Shown here: positions 9,840 through 19,997 of the stretch, piece after piece
Numbering within the stretch: position 1 is the first letter of the stretch
How the letters are laid out: every line of letters starts with the position of its first letter
NCBI GenBank assembly: GCA_036496805.1
Contig: DASXKN010000012.1
Span: 36,313 to 100,312, forward strand
DNA length: 64,000 nucleotides
Direction: 5' to 3'
DNA from: SZAS-103 sp036496805
GTDB lineage: Bacteria > Pseudomonadota > Gammaproteobacteria > Xanthomonadales > Xanthomonadaceae
Notes under the pieces: model-generated
What the model was told of the DNA's origin: nothing
What the model saw: the letters and a program-made list of their open reading frames with translations, nothing else
Database searches by the model: none
Program-made: the position numbers and the translations under genes

Positions 9840-10283
9840 ATGGAAGCTGCGATGGAAGGATTCGATGGCAGGCTCGTGTGGCGGCGCTCGCGCTGGCTGC
9901 CGACCGGGTTGTGCTTGCTGGCCATCGCGGCGATCGCGGCGACGTGGTTGTCCGACCTGCCGCAGGTGGCATGCATCGTCACCAGCGCCGTGGTGACTGC
10001 CTACGCGGGCTGGCTCCTGCATCGCGAGTCGAAACGGCCGGACTGCATCCTCACCCACAGCGGCGACGCCACCGAGTGGCGCGTCGAGTGCCTGGGCCGC
10101 GCGGAGACCCTGCGACATGTTGCCGCGAGCTTCCGCGGCGGCCTGGTCGTGCTCACCCTGGCGGACAGCGGCGGAAAGCTGCGCCGTTACGTCTGGTGGC
10201 CGGACACGCTCGATGCGCGCGGCCGCCGCGCCCTGCGGCTTGCCACGCGCGACGGCGCGCCCGACGCGAAGCTGGCAGGATAG
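9840..10283 (+). CDS. YgfX/CptA-like inner membrane protein
   Basis: 147 residues with two hydrophobic helices near residues 20-55 and a soluble C-terminal part ending in a WWPDTLDARGRRALR motif typical of the YgfX family. In E. coli, ygfX lies next to sdhE (ygfY) and has been described both as the toxin partner CptA and as an SdhE-associated membrane protein. Gene order here (sdhE, 10 nt, ygfX, 3 nt, lolC) supports the assignment. A second in-frame ATG at 9852 is an alternative start. Confidence 0.75.
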   Translation: MEAAMEGFDGRLVWRRSRWLPTGLCLLAIAAIAATWLSDLPQVACIVTSAVVTAYAGWLLHRESKRPDCILTHSGDATEWRVECLGRAETLRHVAASFRGGLVVLTLADSGGKLRRYVWWPDTLDARGRRALRLATRDGAPDAKLAG

Positions 10284-10286
10284 GGC

Positions 10287-11534
10287 ATGTTCAAGCCGCT
10301 CTCGTTCGCCATCGGTCTTCGATATACACGCGCCAAGCGTCGTACCGGCTTCATCTCCTTCATCTCGGCCGCCTCGATCATCGGCATCGCGATCGGCGTG
10401 ACCGCGCTGATCACCACCATCGCGGTGATGACCGGCTTCCAGGAGGAATACCGCACGCGCATGCTGAGCATGGTCGCGCACGCGACCATCAGCGGCATCG
10501 ACGAGGCGCTGCCGGACTGGCAGGGCGCCGTGCGCATGGCCCACGAGGACAAGCGCGTGACCGGCGCGGCGCCCTACGTCGAGCGCGAGGCCATGCTGCA
10601 GGCCAACAGTTCGCAGGGCGCGGTGCTGCTCGGGGTATTGCCCGAGCGCGAAGGCGAAGTCGATACCGTGCTGACCGGCAAGCTGGTCGCCGGGCGCATG
10701 TCCGACCTGCAGCCCGGCAAGTTCGACCTGATCCTCGGCAGGGACCTGGCGATGGCGCTCGGCGTCGGCGTCGGCGACAAGGTCAACGTGCTGGTCGCCG
10801 AGGGCAATGTCACGCCGATCGGCTTCGTGCCGCGCGCCAAGGCCTTCACCGTGGTCGGCGTGTTCGAGGCGGGCTTCGCCGACTACGACCAGAAGCTCGC
10901 GGTCACGAACATGGCCGACGCGCAGAAGCTGCTGCGCATGGGCGATGGCGTGACCGGCGTGCGCCTGAAGCTCGCCGACATGTGGCGCGCCGCCGACGTG
11001 GCGAGCAGCCTCGCGCGGCGCATGGGCGGCCTGTACGCGGTGCGCGACTGGACCCACGACAACGTCAACATGTTCACCGCGCTGCGCACCGAGAAGACGA
11101 TGATGTTCCTGATCCTCGTGCTGATCGTCGGCGTGGCCGCGTTCAACCTGCTGTCCTCGCTGGTGATGGTGGTGACCGACAAGCAGGCCGACATCGCGAT
11201 CCTGCGCACCCTGGGCATGCGCCCGGGCGCGATCATGCGGGTGTTCATGGTGCAGGGCTGCGTGATCGGCACGCTCGGCGTCGCGCTGGGCGTGACCGGC
11301 GGCGTGGCGCTGACGAAGAACCTCGACCGCATCGTCGCGGTGATCGAGAAGCTCACCGGCATCGAGGTGATGCCGGCCGACGTGTACTACATCAGCGGCC
11401 TGCCGACGCGGCTGGAATGGAGCGATGTCGGCACGATCGCGGCGGTCGGGCTGGCGCTGTGCTTCCTCGCGACGCTGTACCCGGCGTGGCGCGCGGCGCG
11501 CATCGATCCGGCCAACGCGCTGCGCTACGAGTGA
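10287..11534 (+). CDS. lolC: Lipoprotein-releasing ABC transporter permease
   Basis: 415-residue LolC/LolE-family permease that extracts mature lipoproteins from the inner membrane and hands them to LolA. One membrane helix follows the N-terminal ALRYTRAKR-like segment (IGLRYTRAKRRTGFISFISA), then a large periplasmic domain (~50-260), then three helices in a FtsX domain ending ARIDPANALRYE. Only one permease gene accompanies lolD here, so the transporter may be a homodimer (LolF-like) as in other members of the order. It lies 3 nt after ygfX. Confidence 0.92.
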   Translation: MFKPLSFAIGLRYTRAKRRTGFISFISAASIIGIAIGVTALITTIAVMTGFQEEYRTRMLSMVAHATISGIDEALPDWQGAVRMAHEDKRVTGAAPYVEREAMLQANSSQGAVLLGVLPEREGEVDTVLTGKLVAGRMSDLQPGKFDLILGRDLAMALGVGVGDKVNVLVAEGNVTPIGFVPRAKAFTVVGVFEAGFADYDQKLAVTNMADAQKLLRMGDGVTGVRLKLADMWRAADVASSLARRMGGLYAVRDWTHDNVNMFTALRTEKTMMFLILVLIVGVAAFNLLSSLVMVVTDKQADIAILRTLGMRPGAIMRVFMVQGCVIGTLGVALGVTGGVALTKNLDRIVAVIEKLTGIEVMPADVYYISGLPTRLEWSDVGTIAAVGLALCFLATLYPAWRAARIDPANALRYE

Positions 11535-11539
11535 ATCCG

Positions 11540-12265
11540 ATGAACACGCCGGCAATTGCAAAATCCGCACCCGCAGACTCGGTGATCCGTTGCGACGGCC
11601 TGGCCAAGACCTATGTCGAGGGCAAGCTGCGCACGCCGGTGTTCGACCAGCTCCATCTCGATGTCGCCGCGGGCGAATGCGTCGCCATCGTCGGCGCTTC
11701 GGGCGTCGGCAAGAGCACCCTGCTGCACCTGCTCGGCGGCCTCGACACGCCGACCGCTGGCGAGGTCTACGTGACCGGGCAGGCGATGTCGAAACTGGGC
11801 GAGAACGCGCGCGGCGACCTGCGCAACCGCGCGCTCGGTTTCATCTACCAGTTCCACCACCTGCTGCCGGAATTCACCGCGCTGGAAAACGCGATGATGC
11901 CGCTGCTGATCCGTGGCACCGCGCCAGCGAAGGCGGAAGGCGCCGCGCGCGAACTGCTGGAGAAGGTCGGGCTGGCCGCGCGCCTGCAGCACAAGCCCGG
12001 CGAACTGTCGGGCGGCGAGCGCCAGCGCGCCGCGGTCGCGCGCGCGCTGGTGAACCGGCCCGCCTGCGTGCTCGGCGACGAGCCGACCGGCAACCTCGAC
12101 GAAAGGACCGCTGCCGGCGTGTTCGACACGATGATCGAACTCAATCGCGCGATCGGCACTGCCTTGGTGCTGGTCACCCACGATCGTCGCCTGGCGCGAC
12201 GCATGGATCGCGTGCTTGAGCTGACCCGCGGCGCGCTCCACGAGCTGGCGGCCGCCGAGGTCTGA
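11540..12265 (+). CDS. lolD: Lipoprotein-releasing ABC transporter ATPase
   Basis: 241-residue ATPase driving the Lol permease. Walker A GASGVGKST is at residues 52-60, the LSGGERQR signature near 155, and Walker B CVLGDEPTGNLD with the catalytic Glu follows. Start ATG 11540 is 5 nt after the lolC stop. The length is normal; only 3 nt separate it from comEC. Confidence 0.95.
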   Translation: MNTPAIAKSAPADSVIRCDGLAKTYVEGKLRTPVFDQLHLDVAAGECVAIVGASGVGKSTLLHLLGGLDTPTAGEVYVTGQAMSKLGENARGDLRNRALGFIYQFHHLLPEFTALENAMMPLLIRGTAPAKAEGAARELLEKVGLAARLQHKPGELSGGERQRAAVARALVNRPACVLGDEPTGNLDERTAAGVFDTMIELNRAIGTALVLVTHDRRLARRMDRVLELTRGALHELAAAEV

Positions 12266-12268
12266 CCG

Positions 12269-14644
12269 ATGCGCGACGCGGATGCGCCACCGCGTCTTCC
12301 GCCCTTCGGCATTGCCTGCGCAGCCGCCTTCGCGGCAGGCGTGGTGGTCGCGATGCAATTGCGGGCACTGCCTTCGTCTTGGCTGAGCGGAGTCGCCTGC
12401 GTGGCTGGCCTGGCGGCGTGGTTCGCGCTCGGCCGCTGGCGCTGGAGCGGTGCGCTGATGCTGGGCCTGGGCTGGGCATGCCTGCAGGCCGGATGGGCGA
12501 TGTCGGAGCGGCTGCCGGCGACGCTCGCCAGACAAGACCTCGTCGTGATCGGCCATGTCACTGGCCTGCCCGAACGCCACGACGAAGTGCTGCGTTTCGA
12601 TTTCATCGCCGACCGCGATGGCAATCCCGCTGGTGTGGCAGGCAGTCATCTACGCCTCGGCTGGTATCGCACGAAGACGGACGTCACGCCCGGCGAGCGC
12701 TGGCGGTTCACGGTCAAGCTGCGGCGTCCGCGCGGCGTGCTCGATCCGGGCGGCTTCGACTTCGAGAAACTCGCACTGGAACGGCGCATCGCCGCGACCG
12801 GCTACGTGACCGATCCGGACTCTGCGCACAGGCTCGGCGATGTCTGGACGATCGACCGCTGGCGCGCGCAGGACTCGCAGCGGATCGCCGGCGCGGTGCC
12901 GTCGCCGGGTTCGCGCTTCCTGCGCGCGCTGGCGCTGGGCGACACCCGTTTCCTCACCGAAGCCGACTGGGACACGCTGCGCGAGACCGGCTTGAATCAT
13001 CAGGTCGCGATCTCCGGCTTCCACGTCGGCGTGGTCGCCAGCTTCGGTGCGCTGCTGGCGTGGCTGCTGTACTGGTGCGTCCCCTCGCTGGGCCTGCGCT
13101 GGCCGCGACCGCAGGCGCAGTCGGCGATGGCCCTGCTGTCCGGTTTCGGCTACGCGGCGATGACCGGCTTCCAGCTGCCGACCGTGCGCACGCTGTTGAT
13201 GATCGCCGCGGCGCTGCTGGCGCGGATCGGGCGGCGTCCATGGTCGGTGCCCGATGCGCTGGCGCTGGCCTTGATCGCGATGCTGGCGGTGGATCCGCTC
13301 GCGGTGCTGGCCGCGGGATTCTGGCTGTCGTTCGCGGGCGTTGCCTGGCTGCTGTGGTGCCTGCCGCACAACACGCCGCAGCGCAGCGAGCGCGTGAAGC
13401 TGTTCGTCGGCGGGCAGGGCATCGTTTCGCTCGGACTGCTGCCGCTGACGGTGTGGTTCTTCGGCCAGGCTTCGCTGGTGTCGCCGCTGGCGAACCTGGT
13501 CGGCATTCCCGGCTTCGCGTTGCTGGTGACGCCGCTGTCGATCTTCGGACTGGCGCTCGACCTGGTCTGGCCGGCCGCCGGTGCACAGGTACTGCGCTTG
13601 GCCGGGCATGCCATGGACGCACTGTGGTGGGTGGTCACCCACATGGCGAGCTGGCCCGGCGCGCTGTTCTGGCTGCCGGAGCCGCATGCGTTCGCGCTGG
13701 CCATGGCATTGTCCGGGGCGTTCTGGCTGCTCCTGCCGCGCGGCATTCCCGGCAAGCCGCTGGCGGTGCTGCTGTGGCTGCCGCTGCTGTGGCCGCGCAT
13801 GCCAGAAATACCCGCGGGCACGGCCGACCTGGCGATGATCGACGTCGGCCAGGGCCTGTCGCTGCTGGTGCGCACGCAGCACCACGCGCTGCTGTTCGAC
13901 ACCGGGCCGGCCTTCAGCGGAGGTCTCGACCTGGGCGAGTCGGCGGTGGTGCCGACGATGCATGCGCTCGGCGTGCATCGGCTCGATGCGCTCGTCGTCA
14001 GCCACGGCGACAACGACCATGCCGGCGGCGCGGATTCAGTGCGGCGCGCGTTCCCCGTCGCGTTGCGTTACGCACCCGCCGGCTGGCCGAAAGGGCAGGA
14101 CTACCAGCCTTGTCTGAGGGACGCGGCATGGACGTGGGATGGCGTGAGCTTCCGCTTCCTCCACCCGCCGCTGTACATGCCCTACCTGCGCAATGACAGC
14201 GGCTGCGTGCTGCGCATCAGCGGGCCGGGCTGGGCCGCGCTGCTGCCGGCCGACATCGAGGCGGTCGTCGAGCAGCGCCTGGTCCGCGAACAGCCGCAGT
14301 TGCTGCGCGCCGACCTGCTGGTGGTGCCGCACCACGGCAGCCTGACTTCGTCGACGCCGGGGTTCATCGACGCGGTGGCGCCGAAGCTGGCATTGGTCTC
14401 GGTCGGGCTCGACAACCGTTTCGGCCATCCGAAACCGGCCGTGGTGCAACGCTATGTCGATCGCCGCATCGGCCTGGAAGACACCGCCAGCGCCGGCCTG
14501 GTGCGGGTGCGGCTGGATGCGACCGGTGCCCGTGTCGTCGAGCGCACGCGCGAACGCCTGCTGCGCTTCTGGCACGAGCCCGCCGCGCCATCGGCTATGC
14601 TAGCGACCGGAGCCGGTGCGGGGGCCGGCGGAGCGACGAGGTGA
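12269..14644 (+). CDS. comEC: ComEC/Rec2 DNA uptake channel protein
   Basis: 791-residue inner membrane protein that carries single-stranded DNA into the cytoplasm during natural transformation. An N-terminal helix pair and an OB-like soluble domain (~85-200) precede the Competence domain with many helices (~225-490). A C-terminal metallo-beta-lactamase domain carries SHGDNDHAGG (H579) and VVPHHGSLTS. The full domain set is intact, so the cell is probably transformable if pilus genes exist elsewhere. It ends 4 nt before exbB. Confidence 0.94.
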   Translation: MRDADAPPRLPPFGIACAAAFAAGVVVAMQLRALPSSWLSGVACVAGLAAWFALGRWRWSGALMLGLGWACLQAGWAMSERLPATLARQDLVVIGHVTGLPERHDEVLRFDFIADRDGNPAGVAGSHLRLGWYRTKTDVTPGERWRFTVKLRRPRGVLDPGGFDFEKLALERRIAATGYVTDPDSAHRLGDVWTIDRWRAQDSQRIAGAVPSPGSRFLRALALGDTRFLTEADWDTLRETGLNHQVAISGFHVGVVASFGALLAWLLYWCVPSLGLRWPRPQAQSAMALLSGFGYAAMTGFQLPTVRTLLMIAAALLARIGRRPWSVPDALALALIAMLAVDPLAVLAAGFWLSFAGVAWLLWCLPHNTPQRSERVKLFVGGQGIVSLGLLPLTVWFFGQASLVSPLANLVGIPGFALLVTPLSIFGLALDLVWPAAGAQVLRLAGHAMDALWWVVTHMASWPGALFWLPEPHAFALAMALSGAFWLLLPRGIPGKPLAVLLWLPLLWPRMPEIPAGTADLAMIDVGQGLSLLVRTQHHALLFDTGPAFSGGLDLGESAVVPTMHALGVHRLDALVVSHGDNDHAGGADSVRRAFPVALRYAPAGWPKGQDYQPCLRDAAWTWDGVSFRFLHPPLYMPYLRNDSGCVLRISGPGWAALLPADIEAVVEQRLVREQPQLLRADLLVVPHHGSLTSSTPGFIDAVAPKLALVSVGLDNRFGHPKPAVVQRYVDRRIGLEDTASAGLVRVRLDATGARVVERTRERLLRFWHEPAAPSAMLATGAGAGAGGATR

Positions 14645-14648
14645 GTGC

Positions 14649-15371
14649 GTGCTGGAATTCCTGAAAGCCGGCGGCTGGGTGATGTTGCCGATCGTGCTGC
14701 TGTCGATCGTCGCGCTGGCGATCGTGGTGGAACGGTTCTGGACCTTGCGCCGCAAGTCGGTGCTGCCGCCAGGGCTCGGCAACGACGTGCGCGAGTGGGC
14801 AGCCACGCGCCAGCTCGATCCGGCGCACATCGAGGCGTTGCGCAACAACTCGCCGCTGGGCGAGCTGCTGGCGGCCGCGCTGGACGTGCGCAACCGCCCG
14901 CGCGAGCAGATCAAGGAACGCATCGAGGACGTCGGCCGCCATGTCGTGCACCGCATGGAGCGCTTCATGAACATGCTCGGCAGCATCGCGTCGGTCGGAC
15001 CGCTGCTGGGCCTGCTCGGCACGGTGATGGGCATGATCCGGATGTTCCTCGAGATCCTGCAGAAGGGCATCGGCGACGCCAACCAGCTCGCCGGCGGCAT
15101 CGGCCAGGCGCTGATCAGCACCGCCGGCGGCCTGTGCCTGGCGATTCCCGCGCTGCTCTGCCACCGCTACCTGCGCGGCTGCATCGCCGACTACGTGGTC
15201 GAGATGGAGCAGCAGGCGATGGCCCTGCTCGATACGCTCTCCGACCAGAACGAGCCGGCGCCCGACGAAGCGGCGACGCCCGAATCGCAAGCCGAGCCGC
15301 AGGCCACGCTGCAGCCGGAAGCGGTGGTGCCGGTGCGCGCGGCCGGGCGCGGACGCCGGGGACGGTCATGA
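14649..15371 (+). CDS. exbB: MotA/TolQ/ExbB-family proton channel protein
   Basis: 240-residue inner membrane protein with three helices, the first near residues 8-28 and the other two in the conserved region IASVGPLLGLLGTVMGMI ... GLCLAIPALLCHR. Together with ExbD it uses the proton gradient to power outer membrane transport. The start is read as GTG at 14649, preceded by GAGGTGAG. The C-terminal ~35 residues are a low-complexity tail rich in Pro, Ala and Glu. It overlaps exbD by an ATGA. Confidence 0.9.
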   Translation: MLEFLKAGGWVMLPIVLLSIVALAIVVERFWTLRRKSVLPPGLGNDVREWAATRQLDPAHIEALRNNSPLGELLAAALDVRNRPREQIKERIEDVGRHVVHRMERFMNMLGSIASVGPLLGLLGTVMGMIRMFLEILQKGIGDANQLAGGIGQALISTAGGLCLAIPALLCHRYLRGCIADYVVEMEQQAMALLDTLSDQNEPAPDEAATPESQAEPQATLQPEAVVPVRAAGRGRRGRS

Positions 15372-15789
15372 ATTTCGGACGCGGACACCGCACGATCGAC
15401 GAGCCCGAGATCAACCTGATCTCGCTGGTGGACGTGGTGTTCTGCCTGATCATCTTCCTGGTCGTCACCACCAGCTTCAACCGCCACAGCGGGCTGAAGC
15501 TGCAGTTGCCGCAGGCCGGCGCTCCGACGACCTCGCAGCAGGTTTCGCCGGTGTCGATCACGATCGACGCCGAAGGCCATTACTACGTCGGCCAGGAACA
15601 GGTGCCCGAGCGCGACATCGCTTCGTTGCGCGCGGCGATCGCGCGCTCGGCCGGATCGCGTCGCGACCTGCCGGTGGTGCTCAGCGTCGACGCGCGCACC
15701 CAGCACCAGGCCGTGGTCACCGCGATGGAAGCCCTGGGTGAACTCGGTTTCGACAAGCTGTCCATCGCCACGGCGCCGGAAACGAAACG

Positions 15790-15793
<4 letters not shown>
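15368..15793 (+). CDS. exbD: ExbD/TolR-family biopolymer transport protein
   Basis: 141 residues: a short cytoplasmic end, one helix (about 18-36, INLISLVDVVFCLIIFLVV) carrying the conserved Asp (D22) of the proton path, and a periplasmic domain. Translationally coupled to exbB before it and msbA after it. The placement just upstream of msbA-lpxK is a known arrangement in Xanthomonadales and other proteobacteria. No TonB or receptor gene is nearby, so the partner protein is not known. Confidence 0.92.
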
Positions 15794-17552
<1,759 letters not shown>

Positions 17553-17556
<4 letters not shown>

Positions 17557-18551
17557 GCAGGCTCGAGAAGCGCCTGCAGGAAGTCTGGTACGGCGGGCGC
17601 AAACCGAACCTGGTGCTGCGCGGTCTGGCGGTGCTGTACGGCGCGATCGTGCAACTGCGCAGCGCGGCCTACCGGCGCGGATGGCTGCGCAGGCATCGCG
17701 TCGGCGCGCCGGTGATCGTGGTCGGCAACCTGACCGCCGGCGGCAGCGGCAAGACGCCCCTGGTGATCGCGCTGGTCGAGCACTTGTGCCGGAATGGATG
17801 GTCGCCCGGCGTGGTCAGTCGCGGCCATGGACGCGGTTCGCGGGGCCAGGTCGAGGTCGGCGTCGACACCTCGCCCGAGCGGGGCGGCGACGAGCCGGTG
17901 CTGATCGCGCGACGCACCGGCGTGCCCGTGGTGGTCGATGCCGACCGCGTCGCGGCCGCACGGCGCGCGGTGGCGCTTGGCTGCGACATCGTGGTGGCCG
18001 ACGACGGCCTCCAGCACGAGCGCCTGCATCGCGACATCGAGGTCGAGGTGATCGACGAAGTCCGCCGCTACGGCAACGGCCGCCTGCTGCCCGCCGGCCC
18101 GCTGCGCGAATTCGGTCGCCCGGGCACCGACCTGTACGTCTCCCATCGCGATCGTCACACGGAGATCGGACGCGCCTCGCCCGGGTTCGTGCTGAAGGGT
18201 GAGGCCCTGCATGCCCACGACGGGCGCATCGAGACCCTTGCGTCATGGCGCGACCGGCGCGTCCACGCCGTGGCCGGGATCGGCCATCCGCGGCGCTTCT
18301 TCGATCGCCTGCGCGAGGAAGGCCTCAAGGTGGTCGAGCATGCGTTCCCGGATCACCATGCCTACGCGGCCGCGGACCTGTATTTCAGCGAGCGCCTTCC
18401 GGTCGTGATGACCGAAAAGGACTGGGTGAAATGCGCTTCGATCGCGCCGGCCGACGCCTGGTACCTGCCGGTGCGCGCGGAGTGTTCGCCGAGCGTCTTC
18501 GAGGCGATCGACCGGTTGCTGTCGCTCAAGATCGGAAACCGCCATGGATGA
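17553..18551 (+). CDS. lpxK: Tetraacyldisaccharide 4'-kinase
   Basis: 332-residue membrane-associated kinase that phosphorylates the 4' position of the lipid A precursor. The P-loop GNLTAGGSGKT is at residues 58-68, with the family motifs SRGHGRGSRG, DDGLQH and PAGPLRE. The start GTG at 17553 overlaps the msbA stop. Its 3' end overlaps kdsB by 8 nt. Confidence 0.95.
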
Positions 18552-19326
18552 TTCCCGCTTCGTCGTCGCCATCCCCGCGCGCATGGGCGCGACCCGCCTG
18601 CCGGGCAAGCCATTGCGCCTGCTCGGTGGCGAACCCCTCGTGTTGCATGTCGCGCGGCGCGCGCTGGCAGCAGGCGCCGAAGAAGTGGTCGTGGCCACCG
18701 ACAGCGCGCGCATCGCCGATGCGCTGGACGGACGCGGCGTCACGGTGTGCATGACCCGCATCGATCACGCTTCGGGCACCGACCGCCTTGCCGAATGCGC
18801 GACCAGGCTCGGCTGGAACGACGCGCGCATCGTGGTCAACCTCCAGGGCGACGAGCCGTTCGCGCCGCCCGAAGGCATCCGCAAGGTCGCGCGGTGCCTG
18901 GCCGTGTCCGGCGCCGAGATGGCGACGCTGGCCGCTCCGATCGAGGACATGTCGACGTTGTTCGACCCGAACGCCGTCAAGCTGGTGCGCACGACGAATG
19001 GCGACGCACTGTATTTCAGCCGTGCGCCGCTGCCCTGGGACCGCGATCGCTTCGCACGCGAGCGCATCGGCACGCTCGCCGACGGCTGGCTGCGCCACAT
19101 CGGCATTTACGCTTATCGCGCCGGTTTCCTGCGCCGTTTCGCGGCGATGCCGCCGGGGCGGCTCGAACGCATCGAATCGCTGGAACAGCTGCGCGCGCTC
19201 GAAGCGGGCCATCGCATCGCGGTCGGACTGACGCCGGTCGCCTTTCCCGCCGGCGTCGACACCGAGGCCGACCTGGTGCGCGCCGAGCGCCAGCTCGCGG
19301 CGATGGGCGGCGGCGTGCCCTCGTGA
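18544..19326 (+). CDS. kdsB: 3-deoxy-manno-octulosonate cytidylyltransferase
   Basis: 260-residue enzyme activating Kdo with CTP for lipopolysaccharide core synthesis. Motifs IPARMGATRLPGKPL, the metal/nucleotide segment NLQGDEPF and the PWDRDRF region are in place. The length is normal. It completes the lpxK-kdsB pair found in many Gram-negative bacteria. Confidence 0.95.
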   Translation: MDDSRFVVAIPARMGATRLPGKPLRLLGGEPLVLHVARRALAAGAEEVVVATDSARIADALDGRGVTVCMTRIDHASGTDRLAECATRLGWNDARIVVNLQGDEPFAPPEGIRKVARCLAVSGAEMATLAAPIEDMSTLFDPNAVKLVRTTNGDALYFSRAPLPWDRDRFARERIGTLADGWLRHIGIYAYRAGFLRRFAAMPPGRLERIESLEQLRALEAGHRIAVGLTPVAFPAGVDTEADLVRAERQLAAMGGGVPS

Positions 19327-19336
19327 GCACGCCGCC

Positions 19337-19810
19337 GTGAGCACGCGCATCCTCGTCGTCTGCCTCGGCAACATCTGCCGTTCGCCGATGATCGAGGGGC
19401 TGCTGCGGCACAAGCTCGAGGCCGCGGGATTGGCCGCGCGGATCGCCGTCGATTCCGCCGGCCTCGGCCCCTGGCACGTGGGCAGGCCGCCGGACCCGAT
19501 GGCGATCGAGGTCTGCCGCGAACAGGGCATCGCGATCGACGGCCTGCGCGGGCGCCAGGTCGTCTCGGGGGATTTCGCGACCTTCGACTGGATCCTCTGT
19601 GCCGACCGCCAGAACCTCCGGCAACTGCACGCCATGGCTCCGCGCGACGCGTGGCAGCGGATCGCGCTCGTGCTGGCGTGGGCCGGGATGGGCGAGAAGG
19701 CCGAGGTGCCCGATCCCTATGGCGGAACGAGGAAAGATTTCCGTAACGTCTACGACCTGCTCGACGGGGCCACCGACGCGATGCTCACAAGGCTCCAACT
19801 GCCGGCATAA
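19337..19810 (+). CDS. Low-molecular-weight protein tyrosine phosphatase
   Basis: 157-residue cytoplasmic phosphatase. The catalytic loop CLGNICRS (C9 to S16) and the general-acid aspartate D126 in VPDPYGG are intact. The start is read as GTG at 19337, 10 nt after kdsB. Wzb/Ptp relatives dephosphorylate the tyrosine-rich tail of capsule kinases; such a kinase is encoded about 9 kb downstream (28516-30819), so it is a possible partner. That link is inference. The usual arrangement in Xanthomonadales also places this gene after kdsB. Confidence 0.9.
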   Translation: MSTRILVVCLGNICRSPMIEGLLRHKLEAAGLAARIAVDSAGLGPWHVGRPPDPMAIEVCREQGIAIDGLRGRQVVSGDFATFDWILCADRQNLRQLHAMAPRDAWQRIALVLAWAGMGEKAEVPDPYGGTRKDFRNVYDLLDGATDAMLTRLQLPA

Positions 19811-19832
19811 TGGACCCCGCTGGTCGTCGGCT

Positions 19833-19977
19833 GGCGGGGTGTTGGAAAACGCCCTGCCAATGCGATCCATGGATGGATCGCTCGCGAGCCACTCACGCAA
19901 GTGATTGACTCGTGGAGCCGAGTCCGGCGGCGCAGGACTCGGCGAGTTGAAAATGGACAGGAAAGTCCATTTTCAAC
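19833..19977. repeat. Hairpin-rich intergenic element, copy B
   Basis: The 187-nt gap between the phosphatase gene and the NHL gene holds a chain of stems. These are GGCGGGGTGTT-GGAA-AACGCCCTGCC (19833-19858, with wobble pairs), GCGATCCAT-GG-ATGGATCGC (19862-19881), GCCGAGTCC/GGACTCGGC (19917-19943) and a perfect 13-bp stem GTTGAAAATGGAC/GTCCATTTTCAAC (19946-19977, loop AGGAAA). The first two resemble copy A at 5639-5718. It could be a REP/BIME-like element, a terminator plus leader, or a structured RNA. Confidence 0.65.
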
Positions 19978-19997
19978 ATCCAGCAAGGGAACCCATA

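Noticed and set aside
9240..11570. A 776-codon minus-strand open frame
   Set aside because: Antisense to sdhE, ygfX and lolC, and rich in His, Asp and Arg without family features.
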